Assembly: GCA_014529385.2 (NCBI GenBank)
Contig: CM043960.1
Span: 118,240,043 to 118,304,042 of the forward strand
Direction: 5' to 3'
DNA: 64,000 nt
Source: Adiantum capillus-veneris
Lineage: Eukaryota; Streptophyta; Polypodiopsida; Polypodiales; Pteridaceae
In this document: piece by piece, positions 10,650 to 22,150 of the stretch
Layout of the letters: each line of letters starts with the position of its first letter
Numbering within the stretch: position 1 is the stretch's first letter
The notes under the pieces: generated by a model
The model's database searches: none
The model's input: only the letters and a program-made list of their open reading frames with translations
What the model was told of the DNA's origin: nothing
Program-made: the position numbers and the translations under genes

Positions 10650-11737
10650 CTGTTGAACCAAGCTAGATTTGTAAATACTTGGCATAAATAAACTATGGAA
10701 CTCGACTTGGATAAGCAAATTTTGTCTTGTGTTGTTAAAGTTTTAAGTTGTTATCCTAGAACGTCCTCAACCCTCTAGCATCAGTGAAGTGTGAGAATTT
10801 CTTGAGATTACGGGCTGGTGTATGATTTGTCATAGATTATGCTCTTATCGTAGCTCCTTTAACAGAATTACTAAAGAAGGAAATAAGGATTGAGTGGAAT
10901 ACTGAGCATGATTCTAGTTTTTCCGAGCTAAAAGGATTCCTAGTTTTGCACCTACTCCAAAGTTTCTAGATTTTGCTAAAGGACTCAAAGTAGTACTGAT
11001 GCCAATAAATTGCCTTAGGAGGAGTTCTTACACAAGAAGTAAAGACCTGCAGTTTGTACTACATGGAAGCTAAGAGATCATGAAAAGAATTAATCAACTC
11101 ATGATTGAGAACTTTTAGCAATTATTCATGCCCTTAAGCTATGGAAACACTATCTGCTCAGGAAAATGATCTCATTGATAACGGATCACAAGAGTCTTAA
11201 GTGGATATTCAACCAACCTACTCTCAGCATGTGACAGAGAAGATGGATTGAGATTTTGATCTTTAAGATTTTCTTAGACCAACAAAGGATAATGTAGTAT
11301 CGAATTCCCTGAGACAAAAAGCATTCTTAAATGCTATTTCAATTGATGACATCCCAATTCTTAATAAGTGAGATTAGCCGTAAGGAATGATTCCAAGTAT
11401 GAGAAACTTTTGTCTGATGCTCAAAATGGAACAGCATAAGAAAAAACATGTTGTTAAGAAATTTTCTTATAAATACCTTACCACAGAAGGAGCCTAAGAA
11501 TTCTAAAATATCTTTCACTCAAGAAGAGCATCCAAACAGAAGCTCATGATAATTCAATTGTGAGACATCCAAGGTACTTAAAGGACCTCAATGCTATAAG
11601 GAAGAGCTATCACTAAACAAACTTAAGGGTGATGTGCTGCAACACATGCACCAATATCTTCCAAGATAGCACATCAAAGTCAAGAGGATTAAGATGCCGT
11701 AAGGAGAAATACAATCATTCAACATTCCTCAAATGAA
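10650..11737 (+). pseudogene. Decayed reverse transcriptase/RNase H of element C
   Basis: There is no long frame. Readable pieces in shifting frames include a RNase H-like LAIIHALKLWKHYLL and TDHKSLKWIFNQ (about 11110-11215), typical of Gypsy RNase H. The catalytic RT block is not recognisable. Multiple stops and frameshifts make this clearly inactive. Confidence 0.65.
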
Positions 11738-12091
11738 GTGAGAGTATGTAAGTATGGATTTTGTTACAAGATTATCTCTACTCAAGGAGAACATGATTCA
11801 ATCATGGTTGTATTTGGTATACTCACTAAAATGACACATATTATCCCAGTACAAGTCAATTATATAGCCCCCAAGATAGCTCGATTGTTTATTAAGAAAG
11901 TACTCAAGTTTCATGGATTTCCAAAGAGAATAATAAGTGATAGTGATGCTAAGTTTACATCTAAGTTTTGGGCATCATTGTTCCAAGCTGTTGGGACACG
12001 ATTAAGATTTAGTACAGCTTATTATCCTCGAGCCAAAAGACAAACAAAGAAAGTCAATCAAGTTATAAAAAGATATGACACAACAGACTAA
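11738..12091 (+). pseudogene. Gypsy integrase core remnant, element C
   Basis: A 117-codon frame retains integrase core sequence: a VFGILTKMTHIIPV segment, IISDSDAKFTSKFW (the second catalytic Asp region) and AYYPRAKRQTKKVNQV, where the usual H-P-x-T-D-G-Q-T-E motif is altered. The catalytic Glu position is replaced, so the enzyme would be dead. An upstream stop separates it from the first Asp region. Confidence 0.75.
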
Positions 12092-12516
12092 GACTGTAAG
12101 GAAATATACTCAATTTGCCCAAGATAGGCAAAAACTTTACATCAACAAGAAAAGATATGCCAGACAATTCAAAATCAAAGTCAAGATATTTCTTCAAGAA
12201 AGACCCAAGAAAAGAAATTTATCCTTGAGAAAGTACAAGAAGCTAAGCCCAAGATATTGTGGACCGATGGAGTTATCAAGGAAGTAAGTGATCAAGTTTT
12301 CTATTTAAAAGTACCTACCATTCTCAAGATTCAAAATGTATTATGTTCCTAACCTTGATCAAGCTAAGAGAAAGACGATCATCGAACATTTGGACAAATG
12401 GAAAAAAAAAATTATCCCAAAGAAGACGCTACATGGGAAGATCATGACTCTTCAGAAGAACTATCCTGACTTACCTTTGAGATGAGGACATCTCAATTCT
12501 TTTAAGTTGGGTAGAA
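12075..12516 (+). pseudogene. Integrase C-terminal/chromodomain-like tail of element C
   Basis: A short frame (12075-12287) contains LSPRYCGPMEL, the conserved Gypsy integrase C-terminal motif. A second reading frame continues with ATWEDHDSSEELYPDLPLR-like residues typical of the chromodomain end, stopping just before the 3' LTR. Frameshifts separate the parts. Confidence 0.65.
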
Positions 12517-13197
12517 TGAAAGGTCTCCACCTTTCTCCAAAACCAATCTCACATGTAAATAATTGAACCCAGTTTTCATACTGCAAAAAGTTACTATTTT
12601 TGGCAGTTTTTCTAAATCTATCGGTGCCAAGACATTTAGAATGTTATAGAGCTTTCAAAAATGAATAAAACCAATTTTTGTGAAAATCTTCCTAAAATAG
12701 TAAGTTTTTGGTCACTCAACCAATCTAGTTTTGACCGGCTTGTCAAATTGCACCCGTATCCAGAATTTGAAAAAAATGCAATTCCGGACACCGGGAGCTG
12801 CTAAATATGGCAGGTACTCAGGATGATGCTCCTTAGCTCCGTCTAAGCACAACAAGTTTCGGAATTAAAATCCAACCTATAACGACCGTCTAAGGATAAA
12901 AATATTTTTTTTTCTAAGGCTAGCAGGGGCACCGACACTCGGGGATTGGTGTGTGCACAGGCTCTAGGTCACTGAGAGCTTGCTTTAAAAGTTAGAGGGC
13001 GCCCCCACTCATCAGGATTTTGTGGGAGAGTTTCCAAGCAAGAGAGAGGGTGTGAGACTCGGTTAAAGCAAGCAAATTGGACACTTGCAAGCTATGCACT
13101 CAATCTGCCATGCATGACCAAAGTGCTCATCCAGATGCAATTAGCAGCATAATTCGACCTCTTGAGGTTGGGAGCTATTTAAGGACCTGTTCCCACA

Positions 13198-13246
<49 letters not shown>

Positions 13247-15404
13247 CTTGGGCGAGGTGCTGCCGACATACACAATCTCTAGGAGAGGATTAAGGGAAGG
13301 AGGTGCTACCAATTTCTTCTCGGATTAGGCTTCTTGGATCAGCAATTAAGGTCTTAATCAACTCTAATTATGATAATCTCGAGTTAAATTCATGCTTACA
13401 TCTTAATCTCTCTATGAATCCCTTATTTTCCGCTAATACTATGCATAATCTAACTACTCTACCTAGTAGCAACTCTCTAAATCACCTATGTGATTAGTCT
13501 ATTTCACTTTATTAATCCCATTAGCTAATTATGCATCAAGTCAACCTCCTAATCACAAATTTATCCATGGTTAGTAAGAAGGAATTACCAGTTAGTCAAT
13601 TCAATGATTGAGTGGTGGAGATTGACCCAATTTCTAGCAATGTAACTAATTAAACAACCCCAATCTGTCATTTCATTAGGAAAGAGTTTAATTAAAAGAT
13701 TAAACTCATATTACAAGAGATTAATGTGTAATTAGAAGAGTTAATTCCCCCTCTCAAAATTAATTGTCACTAGAGAACAGAATTTCTTCCACATATGTAT
13801 AAGACATAACTGCATCTTTCCGTTCATTTTGAGAGGGAATTAGTACACTAAAATCATCATTCAACCACTCTAATTAAGCAAGTAGCTACAAGAATTGAAT
13901 CCTCCAATTGCCTAAGCTAAGAACCTTAATTCAGAGTCAATTTCCATAAGTTCAAGAGAAGATGCTATCCTAAATTGATGTAATTATGACTTGGATCACC
14001 TAATATTAACCCAAATTTACCCAAAAATAGATAGATGAGTAATAATCGTACTTGAAGTTAATCTATTCCTTCCGTATAAGACTAATTGCTTGATAAGGCT
14101 AACCATGTTGTATCCGGACCGTTTGTGGTTGTTATGGTAATATTGGACACTAGTTCTTTTTCAAGTTCATCATCTTTAGTAGTGAGTATAATGGCCCCAA
14201 AGAGGACCCGTTTTGGTGGATCTCACGACCATGAGGCCGGAACAAGCAACACCAACGGAAAGGGAAAGGCTCCTATCGTCGAGCAAGCACCGGCCATCTC
14301 ATGAAGCAATCAAGAGGAGATTATTGAGGTAGTCTAATTTTAATTCAAGTACAGTTTAATAACATTGCATTCGGTAAGGTAGGAAAGTAACACTAACCCA
14401 AAACATGTTGGAAGATCCAATGGAGACCACGACATTTTAATTGATGCATTTAAATTCAAGTAGGAAAGAATGTTTTTGGGATATACTGTCTGGTGTAGGA
14501 AAGACTGTTTGCTAGGGAAAATTACTCAGCTAGTTCATGTTTAATTCCAATGTTGATTTAGTCATGATCCCCCTATTGATCACAGGGGGAAGCTCGCGAG
14601 GTTCTCGCAGTAGCTAGGATTACCTAGCTTAGGGCTTTGATCCACGTCTTGCGTTCTTTGCGGTGGATACCCACGACTTGCGTTCTTTGCGGTGGGATGT
14701 CCATGTCCTGCTTTTTATGCGGTGGACAAATATAGTTGTATGGGCAACTAGGTGACAACGGGTGGAGTTAACACTCGCTGGGGGATTTCGTGCCTCTAGG
14801 ACATTGGAAGTTTAAATGAAATGAGTTATTGAGTGAATTTTTACTAGAAAGATTGTTTTGGTGCCGCTTTGAAAAACTGTTTGAAGGGTTGTCTTAACAC
14901 AACCTGTGAATCAGAATTAATCAATGAATATATATGTTGAACAACAAATGTGTTAGTAATTAGGACACACAAGACAAAGTGTGGGTATGGGGGTGGAAAG
15001 TGAGGGCTTGGCTCGGGTTGCCAATGCCTATGAGAAGGGTGGTCCCGATTGGTCGGGAACTCTCTCTCCCCATAGTACAATAAATGACGTTAGAATTGCT
15101 CATTGCACCAAGAGCAGTGAGGTCCCAAGTGTACGTGACTCTGAAAGCAATGGGGAAAAATGCACTCAAGACTTCTCTCCTTTTGGAAGGTGAGTCTTAG
15201 GACTGATAATTCGTTAGACACGCTTTTCCTTGCGAGGTGGAACTAGATCTTGTTGGTAGTAGGCTCGACTCAATTCACTTGGTGATGAGCGCTCCACCGC
15301 TAGTTGACCCCTTAAACCACTTTGTTTGCTTCCGCTATAGATCTAGTGGCCACCGGGTTTACCATCAGAACCGTCGTTTGAGATGCCGGGGTGGGGATCT
15401 CACA
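12517..15404 (+). repeat. 3' LTR of element C
   Basis: Matches 7051-9973 along its length, with a (CA)n tract at 13194-13243 and the small ORF at 14191-14304 closed by TGA. It ends GGGATCTCACA, followed by target duplication AGAAT. Confidence 0.9.
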
Positions 15405-15430
15405 AGAATTAGATATTGATTATTATGACA
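15405..15430 (-). mobile_element. Start of the minus-strand LTR (rest at 6564-7050)
   Basis: On the minus strand this reads TGTCATAATAATCAATATCT, identical to the first bases of the solo LTR at 40010. It is separated from its continuation only by element C. Confidence 0.85.
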
Positions 15431-15785
15431 TGATGCCATTTGGGTAATTGTAGACCGTCTCACAAAAATGGGGCGATTCATTCCCACTAAGACTACGGTT
15501 AAGACACCAAAATTAGCATGGGTTTTTGTAGAGCATATATATAAACTCTACGATCTTCCAGCTAGTATCATTAGTGATAGAGATCGAACGTCCAATAATC
15601 ACTTCTAGAGAGGTCCGTTCTGAAAGCTGGAAATTAAACTTCATCTAAGTACGGTTGATCATCCAGAAACGGATGGTCAAACAAAAGGAGTTAATCAAGT
15701 GCTAGAGGATATACTGTGAGCGTACGTTAGCAAGAAGAAAACCAATTGGGAAGACTACTTACCTATATTGGAATTTGCTTATAAT
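15431..15785 (+). pseudogene. Integrase core fragment of older Gypsy element A
   Basis: One frame reads through the integrase core: AIWVIVDRLTKMGRFIP, IISDRDRTSNNHF with the second Asp, VDHPETDGQTKGVNQV (the normally catalytic Glu position is Lys-Gly-Val), and LPILEFAYN. There are in-frame stops near 15607, 15620 and 15718. The frame resumes at 19833 after element B, so both are parts of one integrase gene. The N-terminal part lies left of the window, beyond the other insertions. Confidence 0.85.
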
Positions 15786-16361
15786 TGTCATAAAATCTAA
15801 TATCTAACCAACCCAAATGATTCTCTCATTTTAAATTGATCACTTAATGTGGGAGAATAAACGGGAACAAGTGTTAAGATATAGATATGTGCTTATAGAT
15901 CTATCTCAACACGGGGCCAATGGTAAAGGGGCCCAAATGAGAGATGGTCTATCAAAGAGCAAGACTAGCCAATGGAGCATAAGACCTTAGGGTTAGCTTC
16001 ATTGAAGACCTCCAATAATGTGTGTAAAAGTCCTTTGACCTTAGGTAAGCTAGGGCTAGCTTGAGGTGGGAACCCGGCCCAAGCTCGAGGTGCTTGTCTT
16101 GCTTGAGGTGCTTGTCGTGCTTGAGGTGCTTGATTAAGATGCTTGAGGTGCTTGATTAAGATGCTTGAGATGCTTGATTGGCTCCATGCTTGAGGTGCTT
16201 GATTTGCTGCATGATTAAGGTGCTTGAGGTGCCTTGAGAAGCTTGCATGAGATGCTTGTGGGAACACCCCCTACTTCAAGTGCTTTGTCGTGCTTGATGA
16301 CTAAGGGGCTTGCTCATCCAAAGTCAAAAAGATCCCTACAAGGAGGGGGGCGAGCCTACAA

Positions 16362-16397
<36 letters not shown>

Positions 16398-16734
16398 TGA
16401 GAGAGAACACACTCACACACACAAGGGAAGCCCCAGCTTGAAGAGGCAACAAGGACACTTGTCAAGTTCCTCCTCATGGTGTGCGTGAAGCCTATTGCTT
16501 GGCCACCCAAGGGGTCCAATGATAATTTAGGATATTTAATTAATTGATTTTGCATTTATCAAGTCCTCTCTCTCAAAGGGGAAAGGGGGACACTTGTCCC
16601 AAGGCTACCCTTGTTGCTTGTAATGGCTCCTGCTTGTGATTGGCTAGGCCTGGAGGGGTCCGATGAGCTTCCATCATGAGCTACAAGGGGGGGTCGACCA
16701 TGCAAGCTAGGGGGTTGCTTAGGGGGTATACTCA

Positions 16735-16788
<54 letters not shown>

Positions 16789-17468
16789 CTCTCATGGTGT
16801 ACTATGCAAAGTGCAAGAGCTCCCTCTCCTTCTCCAAGCAAGTAAAGGTTGAGAGCCTACACCAACACTCTTGGCTATGGAGTGCAAATCCGCCCAAGAG
16901 CCATGCTTCAATGCTTGAGCTTACTATCTCCTTCTTCTTCATTACTATGCTATTATGTATGCTAGCACAAGAGTTATGATAACTGAGGAACTAGTTCTTT
17001 CTCGTATGGAATGTTTCTTCTTCCTCTTCCCTACCCTCATTCCCTGCTAGCTCTCTCCACCTCGAAGGTGTTTGAGGTCTTGGGACTGAGGCTTGGCATG
17101 GTTAAAGCTTTCTTCAAGTTTATGTTATGCTATGATGGTGATGCATGAAGCTTTCCATCTTCATTGCTTCACCTAGGTCACAAGGAACACAAAGAATGTA
17201 TTGTAACAAGTCTCTCTTTATGGGAGAAATCATAATACAAATGCCTATTGGAGGGGGGACCGGCTTCACATAAATCCGGTCCTCAACTGTTGTCATGTTC
17301 TCTAAATTCTCTCTCTTGCAAAAGTATTGTCTATGCCAAGTTAACTAATTGCTATGATTATGTTGCTATCTTCAATTATGTCTACCCGCTATGCTCACAA
17401 AATCATTCCTTGAAAGTACTCTCATTAAATTCCGCTACTCTCAAATTGAATAGGCAAATTCCATTACA
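15786..17468 (+). repeat. 5' LTR of element B
   Basis: A 1,683-bp LTR containing a tandem GCTTGAGGTGCTTGATTAAGAT-like region (about 16080-16260), a 35-bp poly-G run (16362-16396) and a (CA)n run (16737-16784). No gene is seen. Confidence 0.88.
16362..16396. repeat. Poly-G run of 35 bp
   Basis: A perfect homopolymer inside the element B LTR. A second long run of about 27 G lies at 20497-20523. Confidence 0.9.
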
Positions 17469-17469
17469 T

Positions 17470-17481
17470 TGGTATCAGAGC
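17470..17481 (+). other. Primer binding site of element B
   Basis: TGGTATCAGAGC follows the LTR by one base and is complementary to initiator Met tRNA. The next 400 bp to the gag ATG are an untranslated leader with no gene. Confidence 0.9.
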
Positions 17482-17881
17482 ATTTGGTTTCTCTTTTCCA
17501 TCTTAAGAAGAGAGGTCCTTAAGTAGCTTATAAATGGTTGATGTTGTTAATTATAATAGGGTACGTGGAACTGGGATCTATTATCGGTTTTGTTGATCCC
17601 ACTATGTGGGGGATGGTGCACACCTCGGGAGCTTTGGACTTAATAATGGAATCTTTTTAGACTTGCCTACGGCTTTACCATTATTGAGCCATAAGAAGTC
17701 CGAAAGGAGCTAGCCCTTGGCAACTCTGCTATGTTAGACCTGCTCCTCTACTCTCTAAATTAACCACTTTGAGCCGTGGGTGTAGATACTTAAGAGCCGA
17801 TTTTCAAAGGCTAAGAGGAGTGGCAACTAAGGTTTTGAATTGCCAAAGCATACACTAAGTATATACATAAATTTTGTTAAC

Positions 17882-19336
17882 ATGGTTGACAATAATCAAG
17901 AGAGTAGAATGAACATTGATAGCTTTGATTTTGCACATGAAGGTGCTAATAATGATGCTCCCATGTTTGTGAATTATCTCGTCACTAGGTTGCAGCAAGC
18001 TATGGGCAACCCTGCTTTGCAAGCCAAATTTACTCAACAACTTCGTGCTTATGGAATTTCCCTTCCTCTCCAAGAGGAGAGAGAGCTTAGGAGGCCTCTT
18101 GATGAGACCCCCAAAAGAAGACTCTCTCCCATTCGAGAGGAGGAATCCAAAGAGAAAGAAAGCAATGAAAGTTTAAGTTCTTCTGAAGATGTGGCTCCAC
18201 GAAGACGGCAGTCTAGACGATCGCCTACTCCTCCCAAGAGGAAAAGATCAACCCATAGTCCTTCTCCTCATCACTTTGAAAGGCGAGAGAGGAAACAAAG
18301 GAAGAAAAGGGCTAGGAAGAGGTCACCCTCTTCTCCTTCTTCTTCACCTTCCTCCTCTTCCGATGAAAGTTATGGCTATTCTCCTAGAGAATACAAGAGG
18401 GGAGGACATCGCAAATCATTTCCTGCATGGCGAAGGTCACAAAAGCTAAAAAAGTTCAAGGAGGGAGGAAAGAGTATCTCTTTTCTCACCTATGATGGCA
18501 CCTTTGGTGCTACCGACAAAGTGTTGGCCTTCATCCAGCAATTTGATGCGGCCTTTGGGGACGAGGGCTTCACAGAGTCCTCTAAGCTACGCCATGTATC
18601 TATGCATTTCCAAAAATCAGCTCGTCAATGGTGGGCTAGCCTTCGTGGTAATGGAGAAGCCCCAAAGACATGGAAAACTCTACGAGTTTCCATCATGGAG
18701 CAATTTCTTCCAAGCGATACTAAAGATAAAGTTCTTACCGAATGGCGTGGCTTGAAGCTTCTCTCTCATGAGTCTATCAACAAGTATGTAGACAAGTTTT
18801 GGGATTTACATCTCAAAGCTACTGTCTTTCAAAAGGTAGACTTTGTCGAGCAAAGACAGCAATTCTGTGCGGGATTACCTGAAGAGATGGCCGAATACAT
18901 CAACTCTCAACAGCCTGGTACTATTACCAAAGTAATCCATCACACCATGGTTGTTTCACACATAAATTTCCATCAAGGGGCTAGACGTAATTTCAAGCCC
19001 ATGGAAAACAAAGATAAAAATGATGCAAAGGGGAAATCCAATGCTCAAAATAATTCCCAAGGCATCATGAGCTACAAGGGGGGGTCGACCATGCAAGCTA
19101 GGGGGTTGCTTAGGGGGTATACTCACACACGCACACACACAAACACTCTCATGGTGTACTATGCAAAGTGCAAGAGCTCCCTCTCCTTCTCCAAGCAAGT
19201 AGAGGTTGAGAGCCTACACCAACACTCTTGGCTATGGAGTGCAAATCCACCCAAGATCCATGCTTCAATGCTTGAGCTTACCATCTCCTTCTTCTTCATT
19301 ACTATGCTATTATGTATGCTAGCACAAGAGTTATGA
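17882..19336 (+). pseudogene. Gag of element B fused to LTR read-through
   Basis: The first ATG is at 17882 (MVDNNQESRMNIDSF). Residues about 75-180 are a long Arg/Ser/Lys/Pro tract with repeated SR, RS and SP pairs and an acidic Glu/Ser start. Residues about 195-370 are Retrotrans_gag: FIQQFDAAF, SARQWWASLRG, SIMEQFLPSD, EWRGLKLLSHESINKYV and QQFCAGLPEEM. No zinc knuckle remains. At about 19063 the frame passes through a deletion junction into LTR sequence, so the last roughly 90 residues are LTR read-through, including an incidental hydrophobic tail. Gag normally forms the cytoplasmic virus-like particle. As the pol genes are missing, this copy could only act with help from a relative. Confidence 0.82.
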
Positions 19337-19828
19337 TAAGTGAGGAACTAGTTCTTTCTCGTATGGAATGTTTCTTCTTCCTCTTCCCTACCCTCATTCC
19401 CTACTAGCTCTCTCCACCTTCGAAGGTGTTTGAGGTCTTGGGACTGAGGCTTGGCATGGTTAAAGCTTTCTTCAAGTTTATGTTATGCTATGATGGTGAT
19501 GCATGAATCTTTCCATCTTCATTGCTTCACCTAGGTCACAAGGAACACAAAGAATGTATTGTAACAAGTCTCTCTTTATGGGAGAAATCATAATACAAAT
19601 GCCTATTGGAGGGGGGACCCCGGCTCCACATAAATCCGGTCCTCAACTGTTGTCATGTTCTCTAAATTCTCTCTCTTGCAAAAGTATTGTCTATGCCAAG
19701 TTAACTTATTGCTATGATTATGTTGTTATCTTCAATTATGTCTACCCGCTATGCTCACAAAATCATTTCTTGAAAGTACTCTCATTAAATTCCGCTACTC
19801 TCAAATTGAATAGGCAAATTCCATTACA
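19063..19828 (+). repeat. Truncated 3' LTR of element B
   Basis: Matches 16672-17468 with a shorter CA tract. It lacks the first half of the LTR and joins directly to gag at CATCATGAG. Confidence 0.88.
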
Positions 19829-20525
19829 TAATAGTTCAAAGCATGTGACTACAAGGTTTAGTCCATTTATGCTTTTGTATGGATTTCAACTTAGATCACC
19901 CGTTATGGTGGGGTTGGCTAAGGAGAAGATACAGCAAGCGAAAGATTTTCTCCAAGACCATTTTGACATGCTTCGAGTTTCTCGACAAAATGTTAAGCAA
20001 GCTCAAGATCGATATAAAAAGTACGCAGATGAGCATCCTCGTCTTGCTACTTTTGAAGAAGGAGACAAGGTTTTCCTCAAAGTTCCGGAGCATTCAAAAA
20101 GTCTAAAGATGGGAAAAGTTGCTAAACTTTCACCACGCTATTGTGGACCGTTTACCATTCTCAAACGTATAGGTTAAGTGGCCTATAAGTTAGCTCTTCT
20201 AGAGCACTAACGAGTTCATCCTATTTTTCATGTTAGCCGTCTACGAAAACAGCTAGGAAAAAATGATTATGTCATTGACACAGGTGCATTGGTTGACCTT
20301 ATCGCACCGCCAAGCATTCCTCATGAGCCCGAAAAGATTTTGGATTCTCATGAGCTTCGCACCAGACATCATGTCAGATGACAGGTGTTGGTAAAATGGC
20401 TAGATAGACCTGAAGAAGGTTCTACATGGGAGAATGTCTCTGCACTTAAGAAACATTTTCCTACGTTTTTTTTCGAGGACGAAAACGATTCTCCAAGGGG
20501 GGGGGGGGGGGGGGGGGGGGGGGTA
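19829..20525 (+). pseudogene. Integrase C-terminus and chromodomain of element A
   Basis: Directly continues the frame broken at 15785: SSKHVTTRFSPFMLLYGFQ, then VKQAQDRYKKYADEHPR, KLSPRYCGPFTILKRIG and HPIFHVSRLRKQLG, then a chromodomain-like VLVKWLDRPEEGSTWEN. In-frame stops are seen at about 20176, 20209 and 20380. It ends in a G run that looks like the polypurine tract before the 3' LTR (20497-20523). Confidence 0.85.
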
Positions 20526-20639
20526 ATGTAAGGACATGGGTCCTATGGGCAAGGCCACCGGCACGGCCGGATAGTGTGTACGCGAGGGGGAGGCTATAAG
20601 ATAGCATGGTTGGGTGGAGACTATCACACGCATTACCAC
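20526..20639 (+). repeat. Probable truncated 3' LTR of element A
   Basis: TGTAAGGACATGGGTCC begins directly after the purine tract, as an LTR would. Only about 110 bp precede rDNA sequence, so the LTR is truncated. No second copy is in the window to confirm it. Confidence 0.5.
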
Positions 20640-21576
20640 TGCCCTTTCAGAACAGACCGTCTCTTTTGTTGTGCACTGGTCGCTCCGCCCTTTTGGTCGT
20701 GGACGTGCTCCTGACCTTAATTGGCTGGGATGGGGATTTGGAGATGCTACTTTGAAAAAATTAGAGTGTTCAAAGCAAGCCTATTCTCTGAATACATTAG
20801 CATGGAATAACGCGATAGGACTCTAGTTCTATTGTGTCGGTCTTCGAGACCGGAGTAATGATTAATAGGGACAGTTGGGGGCATTCGTATTTCATTGTCA
20901 GAGGTGAAATTCTTGGATTTATGAAAGATGAACTACTACAAAAGCATTTTACAAGGATGTTTTCATTAATCAAGAACAAAAGTTGGGGGCTCGAAGACGA
21001 TCAAATACCGTCCTAGTCTCAACCATAAAAGATGCCGACTAGGGATTGGCGGCTGTTCCTTTCATGACTTTGCCAGCACCTTATGAGAAATCAAAGTTTC
21101 TGGGTTCTGGGGGGAGTATGGTCGCAAGGCAAAAACTAAAGGAATTGACGGAGGGGCACCACCAGGAGTGGAGCCTGCAGCTTAATTTGACTCAACACGG
21201 GGAAACTTACTAGGTCTAGACATAGTAAGGATTGACAGATTGAGAGCTCTTTCTTGATTCTATGGGTGGTGATGCATGGGTGTTCTTAGTTGGTGGAGTG
21301 ATTTGTCTGGTTAATTCCGTTAACAAACGAGACCTCAGCCTGCTAACTAGCTACACGAAGGATCCTCTTCATGGCCAACTTCTAAGAGGGACTTTGGCCG
21401 TCTAGGCCATGGAAGTTTGAGGCAATAACAGGTCTGTGATGCCCTTAGATGTTCTGGGCTACACGCGTGCTACACTGATGAATTAAACAAGTTTACCACT
21501 TGGGCCGATAGGCCCGGGTAATCTTTTGAAATTTTATCGTGATTAGAATAGATCATTGTAATTATTGATCTTCAAT

Positions 21577-21619
<43 letters not shown>

Positions 21620-21739
21620 TGTCCCTGCCCTTTGTACACACCGCCCATGGCTCCTACCGATTGAATGGTTCGGTGAAGTTTTCGGATCACGGCGACGATG
21701 GCGGTTCGTCGTCGGCGACGTTGTGAGAAGTTCATTAAG

Positions 21740-21778
<39 letters not shown>

Positions 21779-21807
21779 TCGTAGGTGAACCTTCAGAAGG
21801 ATCATTG
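20640..21807 (+). rRNA. 18S rRNA pseudogene, 3' two thirds
   Basis: Recognised from conserved 18S blocks: TTTGAAAAAATTAGAGTG, GAGGTGAAATTCTTGGATTT, GGAATTGACGGA, TTTGACTCAACACGGGGA, CTTTGTACACACCGCCC and the 3' end GTAGGTGAACC...GATCATTG. The 5' part is missing, with the start poorly defined near 20640-20660. Universally conserved sites are changed (for example ACCGCCCATGGCTCC where CCGTCGCTCC is expected; GGAAGG in the end helix altered to AGAAGG), so this copy is not functional. Forward-strand rDNA order is kept downstream. Confidence 0.9.
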
Positions 21808-22150
21808 ACACACATCCCATCAGAACGACGCAAACCGTGACGTAAGCGAGGGGCCGCGCCTCCGCCCCCGCCTCGCCCCCGTGCTGGAGCCGGGACACAG
21901 TGGGCGAGGCATCGAGCCGGGGCCATCTGTCGGCCGCACGGTTGGGTGCGGGACAGGGACGCTTTCCCTTCGCCCCACCACACGGGTGGTCCCCCTCCTC
22001 CGTGCCGTGAGGCACGGGGCCACTCGATCAACCTTTCTGTCCCTCCCCCTCCCCGCATCGCGGGGGGAAGGGGGGGCCGAGGCGGGACGCACACAGCTGA
22101 ATGAAATCTTGGACTAAGGTGGCTCCCTCCAGCCGCGAATCATGTAAAGC
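21808..22150 (+). other. ITS1
   Basis: A GC-rich spacer between 18S and 5.8S homology. Not expected to encode protein; open frames here are a result of high GC. Confidence 0.8.

Larger units (their letters stand above)
7051..15404 (+). mobile_element. Ty3/Gypsy retrotransposon C, two long LTRs, degenerate interior
   Basis: LTRs at 7051-9973 and 12517-15404 begin TGTAACGTCTCC / TGAAAGGTCTCC and both end GGGGATCTCACA. The flanking 5-bp target duplication AGAAT (7046-7050 and 15405-15409) is perfect. A primer site follows the 5' LTR at 9976. The interior is only 2.5 kb and carries an unidentified ORF, then decayed RNase H, integrase and C-terminal relics. It is inserted in the minus-strand LTR described at 6564-7050. 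The LTRs differ by many substitutions and indels, so this is an old, inactive copy. Confidence 0.92.
15786..19828 (+). mobile_element. Gypsy-type retrotransposon B, gag-only, internally deleted
   Basis: A 5' LTR (15786-17468, TGTCAT...TTACA), a primer site at 17470, gag, and a truncated 3' LTR (19063-19828). The 4-bp duplication TAAT (15782-15785, 19829-19832) restores the element A integrase frame when the insertion is ignored. Protease, RT, integrase and the first roughly 890 bp of the 3' LTR are missing, so it is non-autonomous. It could be a deletion derivative or a TR-GAG-like element. Its LTR is a diverged relative of the solo LTR at 40010-41599. Confidence 0.88.

Noticed and set aside
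16234-16555. Poly-Gly and poly-Pro frames
   Set aside because: Caused by the 35-bp poly-G run in the LTR.
19503-20177. Single 224-codon ORF
   Set aside because: A chance fusion of element B LTR with element A integrase across the TAAT junction; annotated as two elements.
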